Shown: piece by piece, positions 53,087 to 61,996 of the stretch
Position numbering within the stretch: the stretch's first letter is position 1
How the letters are laid out: each line of letters opens with the position of its first letter
Assembly: GCA_035294465.1 (NCBI GenBank)
Contig: DATGKW010000136.1
Coordinates: 8,066 to 72,065 of the forward strand
DNA: 64,000 nt
DNA from: Paraktedonobacter sp035294465
GTDB taxonomy: Bacteria; Chloroflexota; Ktedonobacteria; Ktedonobacterales; Ktedonobacteraceae
Direction of reading: 5' to 3'
The notes under the pieces: model-generated
Told to the model about the DNA's origin: nothing
Databases searched by the model: none
Seen by the model: the letters and a program-made list of their open reading frames with translations, nothing else
Program-made: the position numbers and the translations under genes

Positions 53087-54292
53087 ATGAAGTGCCAAAA
53101 TTGTGGCAATGAGTTAGGCCCGGACGAGGCATTCTGCGGACAATGTGGCGCGCCCAATGTCGCGCAGGCCCAACCAACCGAGATGATACAGCAGGCCCCA
53201 ACATCTCAAAGTGGACTCCCTGGTGATGGATATCGCAGTCGCGGCACCACACCCCAGCCCAATCAGCAAGCACACGTGCTTTTTCCCACCCAGAACGCGC
53301 ACCCCTCGCACTCATCAATGGTTCGCCAGGACCCTCAGCAGGTTGGCGGCTTCTACCAGGATGCAACGGAAGCAGTTTCAATTGTGCCCGGAGGGCCTGT
53401 CGGCTATCCACCCGGATCATATCCGCAACAGGGATATGGCACGGGCTACAATGGCACGGGCCAGCTTGGGGCACAGACGCAGCAACCATTTCTCACTGGA
53501 AATTATTCTAACCCTACGTATCCTCCAACTCAAATGGGCTATGGCAGTGGGCAATTCGGGTCGGGAGGTTATGGACCAGGCTCAGGCATAGGCACGACAC
53601 CTCCGCCGCTGAAGCGTAGCAATGTTGCGATCATTGTTGGCATCGTTTGTCTGGTCTTCGCAATCATCACTGTGGGCGTTTTTGGCGCTCTCTTCGCCCT
53701 GCGCAGCGGAAGCAATAATCGGGCTGCTGCCACACCCGTTGCCCAGGCCACCCCCACAGCTACTCCCACGCCCAGCCCAACACCATCTCCTACGCCATCT
53801 CCCACGCCCACTGTCGCTCCCACCCCAGCACCGGATGCGAATTTCAGTTGGTGCAGCACGCCATGCACACAGAATGGCTATCAGATCGAAATTCCTAATG
53901 GCTGGACTCAAGGCCAGACTCAAGATAATCAAGGACTACAGTTCACAGATCCCTCGCAGACCGATATCTATGTAGCAGTGAAAACTCCCGGCGGAGGCTC
54001 GCCGGCCGACACCCTGCTCAACAACGATATCAACGAATTCAGCAACCAGCCCGGCTACCAACCACCGCAGCAGAGCGCGATGAGCAGCATTATCGGCGGA
54101 GCGAACTGGGAATCGCAGACGATCTACTACCAGTCCAATGGGGGAAACGAACAGGTAAGCATTTATGCAACGGTCTATCAGGGTAAGGGCTATGTGATCG
54201 AATTGCAGGCGCCACAGGGCCAGTTTGCCACCATCGATGGACAGTTTTTTAGCCCGATGCTCGCACGTTTCCAATTTGTCACGCAGGGATAA
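53087..54292 (+). CDS. Zinc-ribbon membrane protein with extracellular domain
   Basis: 401 residues. An N-terminal zinc ribbon (CQNCGNELGPDEAFCGQCG) is followed by a Gln/Gly/Tyr-rich linker, one membrane segment (about 180-205), a PTPSPTPS stalk and an extracellular alpha/beta domain (about 250-401) like PsbP/Mog1-type folds (GYQIEIPNGWTQ). No enzymatic motif. Zinc ribbon inside, sensor domain outside is the likely topology. Confidence 0.75.
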   Translation: MKCQNCGNELGPDEAFCGQCGAPNVAQAQPTEMIQQAPTSQSGLPGDGYRSRGTTPQPNQQAHVLFPTQNAHPSHSSMVRQDPQQVGGFYQDATEAVSIVPGGPVGYPPGSYPQQGYGTGYNGTGQLGAQTQQPFLTGNYSNPTYPPTQMGYGSGQFGSGGYGPGSGIGTTPPPLKRSNVAIIVGIVCLVFAIITVGVFGALFALRSGSNNRAAATPVAQATPTATPTPSPTPSPTPSPTPTVAPTPAPDANFSWCSTPCTQNGYQIEIPNGWTQGQTQDNQGLQFTDPSQTDIYVAVKTPGGGSPADTLLNNDINEFSNQPGYQPPQQSAMSSIIGGANWESQTIYYQSNGGNEQVSIYATVYQGKGYVIELQAPQGQFATIDGQFFSPMLARFQFVTQG

Positions 54293-54318
54293 GCACTCTC
54301 AGCGAGAAATCACAGGAT

Positions 54319-54348
54319 TTGACAAAGGGTCTAAGCGTGGGATAAGCT
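54319..54348 (+). promoter_or_regulatory. Candidate promoter of purA
   Basis: Perfect TTGACA (54319-54324) with a weak -10 TAAGCT (54343-54348) at 18-bp spacing, about 100 bp before the purA start. Confidence 0.4.
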
Positions 54349-54451
54349 AACTCGTGGTCAAATACGGATCATACAAACTCAGATGCTCCCACTCCTGGCT
54401 CGCATGCCAGGAGAGTGGGGGCTATCGATTGGTGAAAAAGGAATAAACGCT

Positions 54452-55780
54452 ATGTCGGTACTGGCTATCATTGGAGCCCAATGGGGGGACGAAGGCAAAG
54501 GCAAGATCGTTGACGAACTTTCCACGCGCGCAGATTTTGTTGTACGTTATCAAGGAGGCAGCAACGCGGGTCATCGAGTCATCCACGAAAAAGGAGAATT
54601 CGCCTTTACTCTTGTGCCCTCGGGAATCCTTTTTCCCAATACCACCTGCATCATTGGCAACGGCGTTGTAGTGGACCCCAGAGGGTTGCTGAACGAGATG
54701 GAGGAGTTGCAGGCTCAGGGCATTGATACTTCGCGCCTCTATATTAGCGAACGGGCCCACGTAGTAATGCCGTATCACTTCTTGCTGGATCGGCTGGAAG
54801 AAGAGGCACGGGGAGCTGACAAGATCGGCAGCACACAGCGCGGCATCTCTCCGGCCTATGTCGATAAGCACGCGCGCATCGGCATTCGCATGGTAGACCT
54901 CCTCGATGTTGACACCTTCCGAGCCAAACTTGCCTCAATTCTCCAGCAAAAGAACCGGATGATTACCCAGATTTATGGCCAGCCCCCCCTCTCGCTTGAA
55001 GAGATCCACGGAGAATATTTCGGCTACGGGCAACGCCTGCGTTCACATATCGCCGACACCCAGGTCATGCTTCACGACGCTCTATTCGAGCACAAAACAA
55101 TTGTGCTGGAGGGTGCGCAGGGAGCGCTGCTCGATATTGACTTCGGCACCTATCCCTATGTGACCTCGTCTTCAACCATGGCAGCCAACGCTTCTAGCGG
55201 AGCCGGCCTGCCGCCACACTCGATTGATCGCGTGATCGGCGTCTATAAAGCCTACATCACGCGTGTAGGCAGCGGTCCCATGCCAACAGAGTTGTTCGAC
55301 GACGCCGGCCAGTTGCTACGAGATCGCGGGCACGAATACGGCACCAACACCGGCAGAGAGCGCCGCTGCGGCTGGTTTGATAGCGTAGCTGGCCGCTTCG
55401 TGGCGCAACTCAATGGTCTGGATTCCGCTGTCATTACCAAGCTGGATGTACTGGATACCCTCCCGGTGATCAAGATCTGCACAGCCTATCAATTGCGCGG
55501 CAAACTGATCCACAACTTCCCGGCCACCCAGAGCGACCTGGCCGCGTGTGAGCCAGTCTATGAAGAAGTCGAGGGCTGGCAGTGCGATACCAGCAATATC
55601 ACTACCTACGACGAATTGCCCTCCGCCGCCAAAAACTATCTCAAGCGATTGGAAGAACTACTGGAAACGCCTATCTCAATGGTCTCGGTCAGCCCCCAGC
55701 GCGGCCGCACCATCCAGGTTCAGGACGTGCTGGCTAAGTCAGAGTACGATGCCCGTTATCCGCGCAACACGATGAGGTAA
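54452..55780 (+). CDS. purA: Adenylosuccinate synthetase
   Basis: 442 residues. It joins IMP and aspartate using GTP, the first committed step to AMP. The N-terminal IGAQWGDEGKGKIVDEL P-loop and GGSNAGH are intact, followed by GTNTGRERRCGWFD. ATG 54452 begins at the conserved MSVLAIIGAQWG. It converges with rsmG, with stops 5 bp apart. Confidence 0.96.
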   Translation: MSVLAIIGAQWGDEGKGKIVDELSTRADFVVRYQGGSNAGHRVIHEKGEFAFTLVPSGILFPNTTCIIGNGVVVDPRGLLNEMEELQAQGIDTSRLYISERAHVVMPYHFLLDRLEEEARGADKIGSTQRGISPAYVDKHARIGIRMVDLLDVDTFRAKLASILQQKNRMITQIYGQPPLSLEEIHGEYFGYGQRLRSHIADTQVMLHDALFEHKTIVLEGAQGALLDIDFGTYPYVTSSSTMAANASSGAGLPPHSIDRVIGVYKAYITRVGSGPMPTELFDDAGQLLRDRGHEYGTNTGRERRCGWFDSVAGRFVAQLNGLDSAVITKLDVLDTLPVIKICTAYQLRGKLIHNFPATQSDLAACEPVYEEVEGWQCDTSNITTYDELPSAAKNYLKRLEELLETPISMVSVSPQRGRTIQVQDVLAKSEYDARYPRNTMR

Positions 55781-55785
55781 GCATT

Positions 55786-56520
55786 TTAGGGAACATATTT
55801 GGCGCGCTGGGTACTTCCTTTTCGGCAAACTCGTCGTGGATATTGAGATGGGCATAGCTTCACCTGCTCCCACACCAGTATCCTGCGACTATCTTGCAAG
55901 CCGGGCAGTGTGACAGGAATATCAGCTTTGAAGGTGAGGCCCAGGACGTGCGCAGCGCGTTTCCCCTGCTCAAGCTCTTCGGCCAGTTCACCTTTCTTAG
56001 GCAGAAGAAGCTGGCCACCAACACGGCAGAAAGGCGCGGCATACTCCAGCAGAACCGGTAGCGCGGCTACAGCGCGCGCAGTAACCAGGTCGAAAGTCGC
56101 ACGATAGATTGGCTTGCGCGCGAGTTCTTCGGCGCGCCCGTGAAGAGCTTCGATATTTTGCAGGCCAAAGGTTTCAATAATATGGCGCTGGAAGTTGACC
56201 TTTTTGCCGGTCGCCTCCAGGAGCACGACTTCCCACTGCGGGCGCGCGATCTTCAGCGGCAGGCCCGGAAAGCCTGCGCCCGCGCCAATATCCAGCACCC
56301 GCGCTTGCTCAGCCTCGTATACGTTCAACAGTGAGAGCGAGTCGAGGAAGTGCTTGAGCAGGACTTCGGTAGGATCAGTAATAGCGGTCAGATTGACACG
56401 CGTGTTCCAGCCAAGCAATTCCTGACGCAGTTGTAAGAATTGCGGAATGCTTTCGGGACCAGCTAATCGCTGCACCTCAGCCAGTATCTCGGCCTCAACC
56501 AGATTTGTAGCTTGCTGCAC
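55786..56520 (-). CDS. rsmG: 16S rRNA (guanine527-N7)-methyltransferase
   Basis: 244-residue GidB family enzyme that methylates G527 of 16S rRNA with S-adenosylmethionine. SAM motif VLDIGAGAGFPGLPLKI, then LLEATGKKVNF, LHGRAEELA and VTARAVAALPVLLEY. The start is GTG at 56520. The C-terminal 20 residues (basic) extend past the usual end. It is not next to gidA or parAB here. Confidence 0.93.
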   Translation of the reverse strand: MQQATNLVEAEILAEVQRLAGPESIPQFLQLRQELLGWNTRVNLTAITDPTEVLLKHFLDSLSLLNVYEAEQARVLDIGAGAGFPGLPLKIARPQWEVVLLEATGKKVNFQRHIIETFGLQNIEALHGRAEELARKPIYRATFDLVTARAVAALPVLLEYAAPFCRVGGQLLLPKKGELAEELEQGKRAAHVLGLTFKADIPVTLPGLQDSRRILVWEQVKLCPSQYPRRVCRKGSTQRAKYVP

Positions 56521-56541
56521 TATTCACATCTCAAACACTAG

Positions 56542-56703
56542 TCAGACGTTGGCGATATTGTTCAGCAAACTCACATTTGTTATTGAACATACGATCACCA
56601 CAATAGATATTGCGCCTCGTGAATGGCCCAGGTGTTTATAGCCTTTTGCCCGGATGCACGACACAATTTTCAGCGACACATTCTCATCAGCATATATTTT
56701 CAC
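56542..56703 (-). pseudogene. Decayed DUF5615 (PIN-like) toxin remnant
   Basis: A 53-codon frame starting with GTG that overlaps the DUF433 stop as GTGA. Its first 22 residues (KIYADENVSLKIV, then IRAKGY) match the N-terminus of DUF5615 Mut7-C-like nucleases, but the rest of the domain is missing and the frame ends early. It is probably a truncated toxin that has lost activity. Confidence 0.6.
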
Positions 56704-56942
56704 GAAGCTGCCCGATCTAACGAATATACCTCTTCTGCTCTCAGAACATCCGCTGCAAACGCGAGAGAGGCGTAGATTGCTTCAGGAGTCAGACGCGGAT
56801 ATTCTTCTAGAAGCTCATCGATAGTTGTCCCTCCAGCAAGTTCATCCAGAATCTGCTCGACAGAGATACGCGTATCCTTGATCGCCGGCTTACCGAATAA
56901 GACATCAGGGTCTGAGGTAATGAAATCGCGATAGTTTGGCAT
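56700..56942 (-). CDS. DUF433 antitoxin-like protein
   Basis: 80-residue DUF433 protein (MPNYRDFITSDP, GKPAIKDTRISVEQILDEL, LLEEYPRLTPEAIYASLAFA), the antitoxin partner of DUF5615 toxins; it contains a helix-turn-helix-like region. ATG 56942 has AAGGAG at good spacing. Its toxin gene overlaps by 4 bp but is decayed, so it may be an orphan antitoxin. Confidence 0.85.
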   Translation of the reverse strand: MPNYRDFITSDPDVLFGKPAIKDTRISVEQILDELAGGTTIDELLEEYPRLTPEAIYASLAFAADVLRAEEVYSLDRAAS

Positions 56943-57000
56943 ATTTCCTCTCCTTAAAGAAAGGGGGTTCATCCTCATTGTATCAAATCTTTCGCTCGAA

Positions 57001-57052
57001 TAGCTATCCCCACTCCACAGAAGACGCGCTTTTTGTGGAGTGGGGATAGCTA
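57001..57052 (-). terminator. 19-bp perfect hairpin after the VWA gene
   Basis: TAGCTATCCCCACTCCACA (57001-57019) pairs perfectly with its inverse at 57034-57052, 14-nt loop. It sits 30 bp beyond the VWA stop, with a T-run just before the stem on the minus strand, and separates VWA from DUF433. Confidence 0.75.
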
Positions 57053-57081
57053 GCAAAAAGGCTTTTCCAGCAAACCTCCGC

Positions 57082-59484
57082 CTACGCGATAAACTTCCGT
57101 TTGCTGTTCAAATAATCCACCAGGAGGTATTCTCCCAGGTTATTCTTATCGGCAAAGAAAGTTCGGCCGTGATTGATGGCGGAGAGCTGATTGACGAAGG
57201 CCACCATCCAGCGATCATCTTCTAGCATAAAGGTGTTGATGGTAATGCCTTCTCGGGTGCAGCGCTGAACCTCCAGCAAGGCCTGTTGCTCGGCAAAAGG
57301 ATTGGGCGGGTAGCCAAATTGCCACTCACCATCCTCATACCAGACGGTCGGACCGCCATCGGTGATCAAGATGATTTGCTTGTTGACACCATGCTGGCGA
57401 GCGAGAATCTGGCGAGCCAGCATCAGGCCGTGAGCCAGGTTGGTGCCAGTAGTGTTGTCGTAGCGGCTCATTTCGATTAATTCCTGCGGCTTATATTCGC
57501 GGGCAATGTACGAAAAGCCAACAACAAAGAGATGATCGCGCGGGAACTGCGAGCGGATCAGGCTCTCCATAGCCACAGCTACCTTCTTGGCAGCTTGCTG
57601 GCAGCCATTGTAGACCATGCTCATACTCAGATCGATCATCAAAACGGTCGAAGACTGAGTAATAAATTCCGTGCGATAGACCTCGAAATCATCCTTCTGC
57701 AGCAGTACCGGGGTGCCAACTCCTCGTCGGTGGATTGCGTTCATTACGGTCTTTTCCAGGTCGAGCAGGAAAGGATCGCCGAATTGATAGGCTTTGCTCT
57801 CGTCTGTGCGCTCCCCACCAGTTCCACGGAACGGGCTGACGTGGCGACCAAAGCCGTCGCGTTTGAGCTTGTTGAAGATGTCTTGCAGCGCCTTCTGGCC
57901 AATCTTGCGAATACCGCGCGCGGTCAGTTCCCAGCGATTGCCGCGCTTTTGAATGTAGCCAGCCTCTTCAAGCGTGCGCATAAGCTCTTTGAGGGCCTCA
58001 ACAGACTGGTATTCGTCATCGCCCAGCAAGCTCTTGACCTTTTCGCTATCGATTGCCTCCAGATTGTCCATGCGCCGGGCCTCCTGGAACTGATCCTCAA
58101 GCCCCTCCATCTGTTGCAAGCGGCTCATCATGCGCATGGCCTCGTTAAAAGGCAAGGTTTCGTCACCACGGAAAGGAAAACGAGTGCGATAGTTCTCCAT
58201 AGGCGCTATGGCTTCAAGATTTCGGGCCAGTTCCATCAAGTCAACGCGGATGCGATCATCGCCCAAGAGCTGGTCCATAAGCTCTTCAAGTTCCCGGCGC
58301 TGTTCGGGCGAAAGATTGTCCAGGATACCTTGCATAGCCGCTTGCTGCTGGCGCATTTGCTCAATCAGATCATCCAGCGAATTGACGCCGGGAAAGTAGT
58401 CGCCATACTTCTGCATGAATGAGTCGAAGTCAGGCTCCAGGCCCTCTTGCCGTTCGCGCAGCATCTTGTTCAGTTCGCGAATCATCTCGCGCAACCTGGC
58501 GATATCTTCGGGGGTCATATTCTGCAATGACTGCTGCATACCCTGGAAAAACTGCTGCATCATCTGCTGCTGCAAGCTGGCCAGTAGTTCCTGGAACTTC
58601 TCCCGCGCCTCGTCATCCATGAAATCATAATCGGTGAGCTGCTTGATCTGACCGGGCACATCTCTGGGAAGCTGATCCAGAAAATCCTGCTTGCGTCTGG
58701 CAATCATTTCCAGCATGCGCCGCCTCTGCTCCGGCGTCAACTCGTCGCCAGAGCCAGCCTCGCCCCGACTTGATTGCCCGGCTTGAGAGGATTGATCAGG
58801 CTGACCCACGGGTTGGGATGACTGGCCCGGCTGACCGGGCTGCTCCTGCTGAAAGCCCTCTCGCTCACCTTCTGCGCTGGCTTGTTCCTGCTGACGCTCA
58901 CGCTCCTCGCGCAATTGCTGGAGGCGTTTCTCACGCAATTGACGTAAGCGCTCTCGCTGTTCTTCGGATAAAGACGAGAAATCAGGCTGAGACGGCTGAC
59001 TTCCCTGCTCGCTTTCAGTTTCAGTATCAGATTGAGCACGCAGTTGAGATGCATCGGATTGACCCGGCTGATCGTGCAGCTTATTGGCCTCATCAAGACG
59101 ACGCTGGATGCCTGCGCGCTCCAGTTGCTTGATCTCTTCAAGTCGCTTGCGCAGATCATCCATCACCCCGGAAGCCATATTATAGCGGTTAAGCTGCTGC
59201 TGGCGCTGATTGCGCATACGTTCGATCAGTTCGCGCAGCCCCATAGTTCGTCGGCCATCGTCGGTGCGAATACCCTCCTGCATCAAGCGGCGCAGCGCCT
59301 GCTGTAAGTTCCCATCCTCCACGTAGTCATCGGCGAGAGCATTCAGAATATCATCGGCGTCCAGACCTTCGATGCGTTGAGTTCCGTCCCAGCGCGTATA
59401 GCCATAGCGATTTCTTGAAAAGCGTTTAAACATGGCTCTGCCCCTTATTGCAAAGTCGCCTGATCTTTTCCGGCTTGTATCCAT
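57082..59484 (-). CDS. VWA-domain protein paired with a MoxR/ChlI-type AAA ATPase
   Basis: 800 residues. The conserved N-terminus (FSRNRYGYTRWDGTQ) is followed by a long charged coiled-coil and a Gln/Ser/Pro-rich linker (about 140-245), a helical middle, and a C-terminal VWA domain (about 605-800) with MIDAS MIDLSMSM, TTGTNL and ITDGGP. It probably works with the AAA ATPase 67 bp upstream like ChlD/ChlI or MoxR/VWA pairs, which remodel or insert metal into targets. Start 59484 is supported by AGGA; 59433 is a plausible later start. Confidence 0.85.
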   Translation of the reverse strand: MDTSRKRSGDFAIRGRAMFKRFSRNRYGYTRWDGTQRIEGLDADDILNALADDYVEDGNLQQALRRLMQEGIRTDDGRRTMGLRELIERMRNQRQQQLNRYNMASGVMDDLRKRLEEIKQLERAGIQRRLDEANKLHDQPGQSDASQLRAQSDTETESEQGSQPSQPDFSSLSEEQRERLRQLREKRLQQLREERERQQEQASAEGEREGFQQEQPGQPGQSSQPVGQPDQSSQAGQSSRGEAGSGDELTPEQRRRMLEMIARRKQDFLDQLPRDVPGQIKQLTDYDFMDDEAREKFQELLASLQQQMMQQFFQGMQQSLQNMTPEDIARLREMIRELNKMLRERQEGLEPDFDSFMQKYGDYFPGVNSLDDLIEQMRQQQAAMQGILDNLSPEQRRELEELMDQLLGDDRIRVDLMELARNLEAIAPMENYRTRFPFRGDETLPFNEAMRMMSRLQQMEGLEDQFQEARRMDNLEAIDSEKVKSLLGDDEYQSVEALKELMRTLEEAGYIQKRGNRWELTARGIRKIGQKALQDIFNKLKRDGFGRHVSPFRGTGGERTDESKAYQFGDPFLLDLEKTVMNAIHRRGVGTPVLLQKDDFEVYRTEFITQSSTVLMIDLSMSMVYNGCQQAAKKVAVAMESLIRSQFPRDHLFVVGFSYIAREYKPQELIEMSRYDNTTGTNLAHGLMLARQILARQHGVNKQIILITDGGPTVWYEDGEWQFGYPPNPFAEQQALLEVQRCTREGITINTFMLEDDRWMVAFVNQLSAINHGRTFFADKNNLGEYLLVDYLNSKRKFIA

Positions 59485-59551
59485 CATATAATCCTCAAAG
59501 CACGAGCGGCCTGGCGAGGACCGAACCTCGATCTGTTTGAGGACATTACAA

Positions 59552-60958
59552 TTAGCGCCGGTAGCGAACTTTGCCGTTGATCTCGTCCTTATTCAGACGC
59601 CGGTTGAGATGCAAGCCTTCGAGAATAAACTCGACCGCCGAGGCGATACCAGCGGGACCACCCTTGCGCCCTCCGAGCTTATCCACAGCTTTGCTCAGCC
59701 CTCCCACACGTGAGAGCTGGTTAACGTACTCCATGGCGGGCAGATCATCACCGACCTGAACATTCAGGCCGCGTTCGAAGCCCGCAAGCAATTGATCGAA
59801 CTCGCGCACCTCGAAGTACTCGCCGAAGACTTCAGTAATAGCCGTATTAATAAGTTTCTGCACGACACGCTCTTCTTTTATATCGCCCACGGTATCCAGT
59901 TCAATCTTGCCACAGGTCGAGGCCATGATGGCGGAGAGATCACTGACACGAGGAGCAACCTGGCGTTCTTTCAGGCGCAGGGCGCGGCGGCAGGCATTGC
60001 TCAGCACATTCTCGTAGTTCGAGATCGAAACGCGCACGCTTACACCGGAGCGCTGGCTGATGTCATTGCTTTTACGCGCCAGGTGGGTGATCTGAGCAAC
60101 CACCTCTTTCATAAACTGCGGGAAGACCACCTCCAGGTTGTCACTATTGAAGTGGCTGCTTTCGGCCTCCATGATGCTGATCTCGTGCTCCAGCACATAG
60201 GGATAGTGCGTGCGGATCTCCGAGCCAACGCGGTCTTTGAGCGGCGTGATGATGCGTCCACGGTTGGTATAGTCCTCAGGGTTGGCGCTGGCTACCACAT
60301 AGACATCGAGCGGCAAGCGGATCTTGTACCCACGGATCTGCACATCACGCTCTTCCATAATATTCAGCAAGCCAACCTGAATGCGCTCCGCCAGGTCGGG
60401 CAATTCGTTGATACAGAAAATGCCACGATTGGTACGCGGGATCATACCATAGTGGATGGTAAGCTCATCTGAGAGATAGCGGCCCTCAGCCACGCGCACG
60501 GGGTCTACCTCGCCAATCAGATCCGAGATCGTGATATCGGGAGTGGCCAGTTTCTCGCCATAGCGGCGGTCGCGCGGCAGCCAGATAATCTCCACGTCAT
60601 CTCCCTGCTCGGCTACTTTATCGCGGCAGGCCCGGCAAATAGGCTCGTAGGGACTATCGTTAATCTCGCAGCCAGCAATAGCTGGCACCTCGTCATCCAG
60701 CAAATTGACAAGGTTGCGTGCCAGGCGTGTTTTGGCCTGACCACGTTCGCCCAGAAAGATAATATCCTGACCGGAGAGAATTGCGTTCTCAATCTGCGGA
60801 ATCACCGTATCTTCATAGCCTATAATGCCGGGAAACAGATCTTCCCCATCTCGAATCTTCTGAATTAGATTCTTGCGCATTTCCTCCTTCACAGAGAGAA
60901 CTTTATATCCGCTCGCGCGCAACTCGCCAATTGTACGAGGCCGGGTAGTAATGGTCAT
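59552..60958 (-). CDS. Magnesium-chelatase/MoxR-type AAA+ ATPase
   Basis: 468 residues. Walker A is GERGQAKT (about residue 74), Walker B-like GIFCINELPDL, sensor 1 VVASANPEDY and arginine finger region TPLKDRVGSEIRTHYP. An insert carries three cysteines (CEIND, then ICRAC), possibly zinc binding. It is the likely partner of the downstream VWA protein. Despite ChlI similarity, no chlorophyll or cobalamin genes are nearby, so a general chaperone role is more likely. Confidence 0.88.
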   Translation of the reverse strand: MTITTRPRTIGELRASGYKVLSVKEEMRKNLIQKIRDGEDLFPGIIGYEDTVIPQIENAILSGQDIIFLGERGQAKTRLARNLVNLLDDEVPAIAGCEINDSPYEPICRACRDKVAEQGDDVEIIWLPRDRRYGEKLATPDITISDLIGEVDPVRVAEGRYLSDELTIHYGMIPRTNRGIFCINELPDLAERIQVGLLNIMEERDVQIRGYKIRLPLDVYVVASANPEDYTNRGRIITPLKDRVGSEIRTHYPYVLEHEISIMEAESSHFNSDNLEVVFPQFMKEVVAQITHLARKSNDISQRSGVSVRVSISNYENVLSNACRRALRLKERQVAPRVSDLSAIMASTCGKIELDTVGDIKEERVVQKLINTAITEVFGEYFEVREFDQLLAGFERGLNVQVGDDLPAMEYVNQLSRVGGLSKAVDKLGGRKGGPAGIASAVEFILEGLHLNRRLNKDEINGKVRYRR

Positions 60959-61339
60959 ACGAGTTATTCTGCTACCTTTCTTGGGGATGGCTGGTAGGCA
61001 TATTTTTCAGGATCAGGGCACTGACAACCAGCCGGTCCGCCCTTCCATGACTGCCACCAACGCCGAACACGTGGAACCTGTAATAATTCTACCCCTTACA
61101 AAGCGAAAGCGCAAGGGAAACCGATGGGCTTGCAAAAAGCCACGGGCATCCTTCTATGAATATCTTCCCAGCAGGCTCTTGTGCTGGCTGTATACAACAA
61201 TAGGCAGATGTAGAGTTAGCAAATCCGGTATGATAAGCCTGGAGCGTTTCGTGCGAGGTATGGGTTCAGGTTAAACAAAAAAGCCTGCTTGCGAGACGCC
61301 GCGCAATGGCCCTATAATGCAAAACAAAAAGGGAAATCT
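60959..61339. other. 381-bp divergent spacer
   Basis: Between the AAA ATPase and DUF971 genes. Only the DUF971 promoter at 61289-61318 is recognisable. No RNA gene or hairpin stands out. Confidence 0.35.
61289..61318 (+). promoter_or_regulatory. Promoter of the DUF971 gene
   Basis: TTGCGA (61289-61294), 18-bp spacer, perfect TATAAT (61313-61318), 21 bp before the ATG at 61340. Confidence 0.6.
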
Positions 61340-61681
61340 ATGTCTCAGTATGACTATCCAATCCCGACATCATTCTTACTGGATGAAGATAAGCGCCAGC
61401 TCATTCTCAGTTGGAGCGATGGGCACGAAAGCATCCACAGTTGGGAAGCATTGCGCTGGGCGTGTCCCTGCGCCTGGTGCGCTGGTGAGGGTGGCCAGCC
61501 GGGCGTGCTGGCCGGCAAAAAAGCCTTGAGCCATGAGGAGACCACGCTGGTCAATCTGCAAGTGGTAGGGCGCTATGGCCTGACGCCTATCTGGGAAGAT
61601 GGGCACAAAACCGGCATCTATACTTTCGAGAGATTACGCGCCAGTTGCGAATGCGCGGAATGCCAGGCCAAAAGGTACTGA
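61340..61681 (+). CDS. DUF971 domain protein
   Basis: 113 residues, a full DUF971 domain (the N-terminal domain of gamma-butyrobetaine hydroxylases, also found alone near Fe-S/Mrp proteins). Motifs: LSWSDGHESIHSWEALRWACPC, then VGRYGLTPIWEDGHKTGIYTF, and CxxC pairs (CPCAWC, CECAEC) that may bind metal. The start ATG 61340 has AAGGG upstream. Function unknown. Confidence 0.88.
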   Translation: MSQYDYPIPTSFLLDEDKRQLILSWSDGHESIHSWEALRWACPCAWCAGEGGQPGVLAGKKALSHEETTLVNLQVVGRYGLTPIWEDGHKTGIYTFERLRASCECAECQAKRY

Positions 61682-61751
61682 TAGACTGGCATACGTTAAT
61701 TTTTTCTCCCCCTTTCGTTGCAGACCATAGGGAGTGCGCGATGTACTTTGG

Positions 61752-61798
61752 AAGGTACTTTCCCGGCGGGGAGGTCCGGGACGCTTCCCTTAAAAGAG
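61752..61798 (+). other. Structured leader-like element
   Basis: Nested short inverted repeats upstream of the small membrane peptide: an outer GGAAG/CTTCC pair and an inner CCCGG/CCGGG stem around a G-rich loop. It could fold in RNA, but I recognise no riboswitch class. Confidence 0.3.
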
Positions 61799-61836
61799 GT
61801 ATCTGCTCACTTTTCATTTTGTGACGGAGAAAAAAT

Positions 61837-61983
61837 ATGGCTTCAAACGGAGTTGGCTCTACAACGACTCACGAAAAACGCCGGGTGAGCCTGGTTCGCC
61901 TGCTTACTCCCTTGTTGATTGCTCTCATTCTGAGCGTAATCATTGTCCTGGTCTTTTTTAGCTCGGCTGCGGTCTCGCGCTAA
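61837..61983 (+). CDS. Small single-pass membrane peptide (48 aa)
   Basis: Forty-eight codons, starting MASNGVGSTTTHEKRRVSL, with a basic N-terminal part and one membrane helix (LLTPLLIALILSVIIVLVF) near the C-terminus. GGAG lies 8 nt before the ATG. Too short for family assignment, but ribosome site, composition and clean stop support a real gene. Confidence 0.6.
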   Translation: MASNGVGSTTTHEKRRVSLVRLLTPLLIALILSVIIVLVFFSSAAVSR

Positions 61984-61996
61984 CACGCTTTGCCCG

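Noticed and set aside
57532..58422. 296-codon plus-strand frame opposite the VWA gene
   Set aside because: It is antisense to well-conserved coiled-coil and VWA coding sequence and shows no family features.
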